A model generated the notes under the pieces. It was not told the DNA's origin. It ran no database searches and was given only the letters and a program-made list of their open reading frames with translations. The translations under genes were made by a program, and so were the position numbers. Source: Armatimonadota bacterium (GTDB taxonomy: Bacteria > Armatimonadota > Zipacnadia > Zipacnadales > UBA11051). Taken from it: a stretch of 7,743 nt of DNA. Every line of letters begins with the position of its first letter. Positions within the stretch are counted from its first letter, which is position 1. The stretch is taken from positions 5,496 through 13,238 of the forward strand of contig DPJP01000432.1 of the NCBI GenBank assembly GCA_003542955.1, in the 5' to 3' direction. This document shows, in pieces, positions 6,750 to 7,743 of this stretch.

Positions 6750-6935
6750 TGTCTGTCTCCCGGGGCGGTCCGTCCGGGTGCCCCGCTGCCGTGATCTGTG
6801 CTGCGATCGCATCGGATGTCGGGGGCCGATGCTACAAGGATATGCCAGATTGCGGGGGGAATTGTCTTCAGAGAGTATACCCGCCCGGCAGCCGGTCAAG
6901 CAATAGCCGCGAACCGATAGGGAGGATGCCCGACA
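6750..6935. other. Divergent intergenic region
   Basis: The gap lies between two outward-facing starts. It holds the minus-strand promoter candidate, the GGGAG ribosome-binding site of the activator gene at its left end (about 6757-6761) and the GGGAGG site of the plus-strand gene (6920-6925). A palindromic GTATAC (6875-6880) overlaps the minus-strand -10. A convincing plus-strand promoter was not found: the TATACC at 6876-6881 has only a TTGCGG 20 bases upstream. Both stretches also read as open, arginine-rich frames, which I treat as GC-rich noise. Confidence 0.5.
6874..6903 (-). promoter_or_regulatory. Candidate sigma70-like promoter for the six-gene unit
   Basis: On the minus strand TTGCTT (6903-6898) is followed after 18 bases by TATACT (6879-6874). 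The -10 matches the consensus at five of six positions and the -35 at three. Transcription would begin near 6867, leaving a leader of roughly 120 bases before the TTG start at 6749. It sits in the only sizeable divergent gap. No operator was recognised. This is a pattern match in GC-rich DNA, so only moderately likely. Confidence 0.4.
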
Positions 6936-7743
6936 ATGCGCGCCTTCAGCGTTGTCTTCTGCCATTTGTGTGCCATTGTGTGCGCCTGTGTCTCGGCGGC
7001 ATTCCCGATCACGCTCGACTTCTCCCCCACGCCGCTGGAGCGGCTGCAGATGCGCAACCAGGAGCGGCTGCTGACGCTCAGCGCGGGCAGGTGCGCGCAG
7101 CCCCCGGCCATCGACGGCGTCTTGAGTGACCAGGCCTGGGGCGCGGCGGGCATCTCCGAGGTCCCTGCCGCCAACGGCGCCGGGGCCATGCCGCGGACGC
7201 TCGCCATGGTCTGCTTCGACGACGCCGCTATCTACATCGGCGTCAAGTGCAGTCAGCTCGGCGGGGCGAAGCCGAAGGCCGAGCAGCGCGAGCGTGACAC
7301 CGGTGCATGGAAGGACGATTGCGTCGAGTTGTGGTTCGACCCATCGGGCAAGGCGGAGACGGTGTACCAGTTCATCGTCAACGCCGTGGGGTCGGTCTAC
7401 GACCAGAGGTCGGGCGTCGGCGATGCCTACAACCCGGACTGGCAGCAGGCGGTGACCGCGGGGGAAGACGCATGGTCAGTCGAGGTGGCCATTCCACTCG
7501 CGGCGCTGGAGTTGTCGAAGTGGCCGAAGCGACTGAACTTCAACATCGGCCGCAACGGCCCCGATATCGGCGCACGGGCGCTCGCCGGAGGGTATGCCGA
7601 CACCGCGGGGGCGGTGCTGAGCCTCGAGGCAACTGCGGAGGCGGGTACGGTCGAGACGACGCCGGTCAATGACGCCGAGCGCCTGGTCGTGCGCATGGAC
7701 CGGACCTCGACGCGCCCCGGAGAGCGCCTCCTCGAGGCCGACA
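6936..7743 (+). CDS. Exported protein with N-terminal CBM9-like domain, C-terminus beyond the window
   Basis: 269 codons are visible and the frame runs off the right edge. Residues 1-21 are a signal peptide with an unusually cysteine-rich core (C9, C12, C16, C18) and a VSA-AF cleavage site. Residues about 55-232 form a beta-sandwich of the CBM9-like/DOMON type: AIDGVLSDQAWGAA (58-71), AAIYIGVKC (97-105), WKDDCVELWFDP (125-136), YQFIVNAVGSVYD (144-156), WSVEVAIPLAALE (180-192) and LNFNIGRN (200-207). True CBM9 modules bind reducing ends of cellulose- or xylan-type sugars; many CBM9-like domains in large environmental proteins are annotated only by fold. A new segment begins near 250 (RLVVRMDRTSTRPGE), so a further domain probably follows outside the window. 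The ATG has GGGAGG about ten bases upstream. The gene is divergent from the six-gene unit. Confidence 0.88.
   Translation, partial: MRAFSVVFCHLCAIVCACVSAAFPITLDFSPTPLERLQMRNQERLLTLSAGRCAQPPAIDGVLSDQAWGAAGISEVPAANGAGAMPRTLAMVCFDDAAIYIGVKCSQLGGAKPKAEQRERDTGAWKDDCVELWFDPSGKAETVYQFIVNAVGSVYDQRSGVGDAYNPDWQQAVTAGEDAWSVEVAIPLAALELSKWPKRLNFNIGRNGPDIGARALAGGYADTAGAVLSLEATAEAGTVETTPVNDAERLVVRMDRTSTRPGERLLEAD

Noticed and set aside
6874..6899. TTGACC as -35 for the TATACT -10 on the minus strand.
   Set aside because: The spacer would be only 14 bases; TTGCTT with 18 bases is a better fit despite its poorer hexamer.
6750..6965. N-terminal extension of the activator frame, including an ATG at 6812.
   Set aside because: No ribosome-binding site precedes the ATG, the sequence is arginine-rich and would overlap the divergent gene; TTG at 6749 has GGGAG at good spacing and gives the family length.
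6926..7129. Alternative plus-strand ATG at 6926 after the GGGAGG.
   Set aside because: It is out of frame with the CBM9-like domain, gives a short frame without a domain, and sits too close to the ribosome-binding site.
1..7743. Search for tRNA/rRNA, CRISPR arrays, insertion sequences, defence or phage genes.
   Set aside because: No cloverleaf-like, repeat-spacer, transposase or terminal inverted-repeat signals were seen; almost every base is accounted for by the seven genes.

Overview
The window is GC-rich bacterial DNA, densely coded and with no sign of mobile elements, RNA genes or CRISPR. Six genes run on the minus strand (6749 down to 1) in what looks like one transcription unit. A seventh gene diverges on the plus strand at 6936 and runs off the right edge. 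A complete GmhA (ADP-heptose/LPS pathway) and four exported proteins suggest a Gram-negative (diderm) environmental bacterium with a polysaccharide-oriented lifestyle. The mix of a large GH5-like glycoside hydrolase, a CBM9-like exported protein and TPR-fused envelope enzymes recalls Armatimonadota, Planctomycetota or related uncultured phyla. That placement is an impression from protein style and carries low confidence.

Minus-strand order, 5' to 3': (1) an ATP-dependent activator of the 2-hydroxyacyl-CoA dehydratase type (HgdC/BadF family), starting at a TTG; (2) an exported TPR-CAP (SCP/PR-1) protein whose ATG directly follows the activator's stop; (3) GmhA, sedoheptulose-7-phosphate isomerase, after a 56-base gap containing a run of ten G at the ribosome-binding position; (4) a short biotin-protein ligase without a DNA-binding domain, overlapping gmhA as TGATG; (5) an exported polysaccharide deacetylase with TPR and Ig-like modules; (6) an exported GH-clan-A-like glycoside hydrolase whose start overlaps the deacetylase stop and whose C-terminus lies beyond the left edge. 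This last gene has no usable stop inside the window and is easily missed among antisense open frames.

Between the divergent genes (6750-6935) there is a plausible minus-strand sigma70-like promoter. How the genes cooperate is inference: heptose synthesis, deacetylation, glycoside hydrolysis and a CAP protein all suit envelope or extracellular polysaccharide work, while the biotin ligase and the Fe-S activator are cytoplasmic cofactor enzymes with no partner in view. I do not see a clearly new system. The most checkable oddities are the G10 tract at the gmhA ribosome-binding site, the changed motif 4 in the deacetylase, and the dehydratase activator without a dehydratase.
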